Of a stretch of 64,000 nt of DNA, positions 61,426 through 64,000 are shown one piece after another. Every line of letters starts with the position of its first letter. Positions within the stretch are counted from its first letter, which is position 1. The stretch is from the NCBI GenBank assembly GCA_035500095.1, contig DATJXN010000145.1, forward strand, positions 1 through 64,000, read 5' to 3'. The notes under the pieces were generated by a model. That model had not been told where the DNA came from, ran no database searches, and saw nothing but the letters and a program-made list of their open reading frames with translations. This DNA is from Candidatus Binataceae bacterium (GTDB lineage Bacteria > Desulfobacterota > Binatia > Binatales > Binataceae). The translations under genes were made by a program, and so were the position numbers.

Positions 61426-63102
61426 TCAGCACTGTCCCGAGCGCAGCACCTGCCCCGGCATCGCGCCGCTCGCGCGCCCGTGCTCGTAGAGCAGGCGCCC
61501 GTTGACGATCGTGTACTCGACGCCTTCGGCGGGCATCACCAGGCGCCGTCCGCCGCCCGGGAGATCGTACTGCATGTGCGCGCGCTTGGCCGAGCCAACC
61601 GTGTTGTAGTCGAAGATCGTAACGTCGGCGGCGAGTCCGCGAGCGAGACGGCCGCGCTTGCGTATGCCGAAGAAGTCGGCAGGCTCTGACGTGATGCGCT
61701 TGACCGCATGCTCGAGCGTCAGCGCCTGGCGCTCGCGCACCCACTTGCCGAGCAGGTAGGTGCAATAGCCGGCGTCACACAGCATATCGACGTGCGCGCC
61801 GCCGTCGGAGAGTCCGAGCATCGTGCGCGGGTCGCCGATCATCCGCGCGATGCCCTCCTCGTGGTACTGCGCCATCGTGTACTGGATGTTGAGGTCGTCC
61901 TCGAGCGCGAGGTCGAGGAAAGTATCGAGCGGATCGCGGCCGCGCTCGGCGGCGATTTCCGCGACGTTCTTGCGCTCAAGCGGCTTGAGCGCGGGGTTTG
62001 CGACTTCGAGCACTTCGACGCGATGCCACTTGCCGGTGAACAGATGCGGCCGCGTCAGCTCCTTGCGGAAGGAATCGCGAAACGCGGGGTCGGCGTAGAT
62101 TCGCTTCTGCGCTTCTGCCGGCTGGTTGAAGACGTGGTTCCACGCCTCCATGTCGGCGAAGCTGAAAGGGTTGCGCAGATCGATCTGCACCACGAACGGC
62201 TTGCACAGCACCTGCGGCACGCCGCCGCGCCGAATCAGCGGTTCCAGCCGCTTGAGCGTCTGTTCCGCGTATTCGGGCTTGTCCGGCCGCGACGCCATCG
62301 CGAGCCAGGTCACCGGCCGCGCGCTCTCGCCGAGGAGGAAGTCGAGGAGTTGATATTCGTCCTCGAGGACCTGGCCCGCGCGCCGCGTGAGCGCGATTTC
62401 GATCGCGCCCTTGCCGAGTTCCTTGAGTACGTTGGCGCAGGCCTTGAGCTCGTCGCGGCTGGCGAGCCGGCAGGCGAGGGGCTGGCCGCGAAAGCCGATG
62501 TGCTGTGCGAGCGTGGTGGTAGAAAAGCCCATCGCACCCGCTGTCATCGCTTCGTGGAGCAGCGCCGCGATGCGCTGAGTCTCGTTGGGGGACGCCGCCC
62601 GCTCCATCGATTCCGCGCCCATCACGAAATGGCGAAACGGCGTAAGCGGCGCGAGAAAGCCGACGTTGATTCCGACGCCCCGGCGCTCGGCCGCGTCCAT
62701 GAATTCGGGGAAGCTCACCCAGTCCCAGGTGATGCCCTTGCTCAGCGCGGCGAACGGAATCGCCTCGACGTTGACCAGGTCCCACGCCGCGACCTCGTGT
62801 ACCTCGGGCTTGCAGGGCGCGATCCCGACGCCGCAATTGCCCATCACAACCGAGGTCACGCCGTGCCACGAGGTGCAGGTGAGCAGCGGGTCCCAGCAAA
62901 TCTGCGCGTCGTAGTGGGTGTGCGGATCGACGAAGCCCGGCGCGACGATAAGCTCGCCGGCGTCGATGGTGCGCGCGGCGCCGCCGCTCACCTTGCCGAT
63001 TTCCGCGATCGCGCCGTCCTTGATCGCGACGTCGGCGCGCACGCGCGGCGCGCCGGTGCCGTCAACCACGGTTCCGTTCTTGATCAGGAGATCGTATGCC
63101 AT
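61426..63102 (-). CDS. D-aminoacylase/N-acyl-D-amino-acid deacylase-family amidohydrolase
   Basis: A 558-residue amidohydrolase with metal ligands H61 and H63 (VDPHTHYDAQ). Other motifs are GNCGVGIAPCKP (a Cys that bridges or binds metal in D-aminoacylases), LSDGGAHVDM (catalytic Asp) and GADVTIFD-like C-terminal small barrel. Family members hydrolyse N-acyl-D-amino acids, but several related enzymes act on other amides, so substrate is uncertain. GAGGGAGGGA precedes the ATG. Confidence 0.9.
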   Translation of the reverse strand: MAYDLLIKNGTVVDGTGAPRVRADVAIKDGAIAEIGKVSGGAARTIDAGELIVAPGFVDPHTHYDAQICWDPLLTCTSWHGVTSVVMGNCGVGIAPCKPEVHEVAAWDLVNVEAIPFAALSKGITWDWVSFPEFMDAAERRGVGINVGFLAPLTPFRHFVMGAESMERAASPNETQRIAALLHEAMTAGAMGFSTTTLAQHIGFRGQPLACRLASRDELKACANVLKELGKGAIEIALTRRAGQVLEDEYQLLDFLLGESARPVTWLAMASRPDKPEYAEQTLKRLEPLIRRGGVPQVLCKPFVVQIDLRNPFSFADMEAWNHVFNQPAEAQKRIYADPAFRDSFRKELTRPHLFTGKWHRVEVLEVANPALKPLERKNVAEIAAERGRDPLDTFLDLALEDDLNIQYTMAQYHEEGIARMIGDPRTMLGLSDGGAHVDMLCDAGYCTYLLGKWVRERQALTLEHAVKRITSEPADFFGIRKRGRLARGLAADVTIFDYNTVGSAKRAHMQYDLPGGGRRLVMPAEGVEYTIVNGRLLYEHGRASGAMPGQVLRSGQC

Positions 63103-63290
63103 CGCCGAAGTCCCTCCCTCGCGCGAAGTGAAGGCCTATCTCCTTTGTATCGGGCGCGCGCCCTCATGGGCAAGCCGCAACACCCGCGAAACGCGGGGCC
63201 GGTCTCTCCCTTTGGTGAACGGCTGCCGCCGTGGTATTCGATCCGGAGTCACCCGCTCGCGAAGCAACCTGCACTTTGGCGGAGGCCACG

Positions 63291-64000
63291 ATGTCGACGA
63301 CTTTTGGCGCGATGATGTTTCCGACCGATTATGCGATTCAGCCGATCGAACTCGCGCGCGCGATCGAGGAACGCGGTCTCGATGCGCTCTACTTCCCCGA
63401 ACATACGCACATTCCTACGAGCCGCCGCAGCCCCTGGCCTGGTGGCGGCGATCTGCCCGAGGAGTACTGGCACACCCATGATCCGTTCGTGGCGCTGGGA
63501 GCGGCCGCGGCGGCGACCACGCGCATCAAACTCGGCACGGGCGTGTGCCTGGTGATCGAACGCGATCCGATCGTGCTCGCCAAGGAGTGTGCCTCGCTCG
63601 ACATGATTTCAGGCGGACGCTTCGTGTTGGGAATCGGCGGCGGATGGAACGCCGAAGAGATGGAAGATCACGGCACTAACTTCCGTACGCGATGGGCGCT
63701 CTTGCGCGAGCGGATTCTGGCGATGCGCGAAATCTGGACCAAGGACGCGCCAGAGTATCATGGCGAATTCGTGAACTTTCCGCCGATGCGCGCGTTTCCC
63801 AAACCGGTGCAAAAGGGCGGGCCGCCGGTGCTGCTCGGATCGGAGGCCAAGCGATGCTTCGAGCGGGTGGCCGATTACTGCGACGGCTGGATGCCTATCT
63901 ACCGGCGCAATCACACGCTCGCCGACGGCGTGAAACAGTTGCGCGAGGCCGCAAGCCGTGCCGGCCGCCGCTTCGAGTCGTTTGCGCTTTCCGTGTTCGG
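63291..64000 (+). CDS. LLM-class (F420-type) oxidoreductase, truncated by window end
   Basis: About 236 residues of a luciferase-like oxidoreductase before the window ends; no stop is reached. GAMMFPTDYAIQPIELARA opens it, followed by ERGLDALYFPEHTHIPTSRR, and SGGRFVLGIGGGWNAEEMEDHG, the signature of the F420-dependent TIGR03619-like subgroup. GGAGG precedes ATG 63291. The third LLM gene in the window. Confidence 0.88.
   Translation, partial: MSTTFGAMMFPTDYAIQPIELARAIEERGLDALYFPEHTHIPTSRRSPWPGGGDLPEEYWHTHDPFVALGAAAAATTRIKLGTGVCLVIERDPIVLAKECASLDMISGGRFVLGIGGGWNAEEMEDHGTNFRTRWALLRERILAMREIWTKDAPEYHGEFVNFPPMRAFPKPVQKGGPPVLLGSEAKRCFERVADYCDGWMPIYRRNHTLADGVKQLREAASRAGRRFESFALSVF

Noticed and set aside
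61708-63315. 535-codon plus-strand frame opposite the amidohydrolase gene
   Set aside because: Antisense to a protein with intact metal motifs.

Overview
This is a 64 kb stretch of a GC-rich bacterial chromosome, densely coded, with no rRNA, tRNA, CRISPR array, transposase or prophage that I can see. It combines a diderm envelope (OmpA, a porin-like barrel, TolC/RND efflux, AsmA, many lipoproteins) with an unusual load of CoA-linked catabolism: LLM-class flavin oxidoreductases, DUF35/thiolase pair, CaiB, MaoC, BKACE and SDRs. That mix, with a split F0 operon, fits poorly characterised soil lineages such as Candidatus Binatota. The taxonomic guess is inference only.

Layout. 0-9 kb: ferredoxin, VOC protein, fumC, MaoC hydratase, a prokaryotic pentameric ligand-gated ion channel, a methylcrotonyl-CoA-carboxylase-type beta subunit, then mutS2 behind a 24-bp tandem hairpin repeat. 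9-21 kb: asmA, a stand-alone Smr protein, the F0 genes atpZ-atpI-atpB-atpE next to hemL, then dnaA and dnaN. DnaA boxes and a DnaA-trio-like stretch make the dnaA/dnaN area the likely chromosomal origin. 19-32 kb: GT39 glycosyltransferase, a CMD protein plus BKACE enzyme and a DUF1254 protein sharing a composite upstream motif, YyaL, an EEP hydrolase, an amidase with a GatC/AtzG-like small partner, and a fused double-domain CaiB protein lacking the expected aspartate in both halves.

32-46 kb is an envelope region: two lipoproteins sharing an apparently new 50-residue domain (one fused to OmpA), a coiled-coil porin-like protein, PstS, another lipoprotein, a TolC-MFP-RND efflux operon and a UvrD-type helicase. 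46-52 kb holds SDR, MaoC, HxlR, LLM, MBL hydrolase, fabI, gloB and a stand-alone Flp pilin gene with a clear promoter and terminator.

52.6-59.2 kb is the most interesting metabolic cluster. On the minus strand are a 6-oxocamphor-hydrolase-like crotonase, NIPSNAP, LLM flavoprotein, thiolase and DUF35 protein. Divergent from them on the plus strand are an IpdAB-like CoA-transferase-fold pair split by a membrane-protein gene. Together they look like an alicyclic (terpenoid- or steroid-like) ring-cleavage module using two different retro-Claisen hydrolases. The window closes with a Pro-rich secreted protein, an orphan BufA2-type bufferin, an SDR, a D-aminoacylase-family amidohydrolase and a truncated LLM gene.
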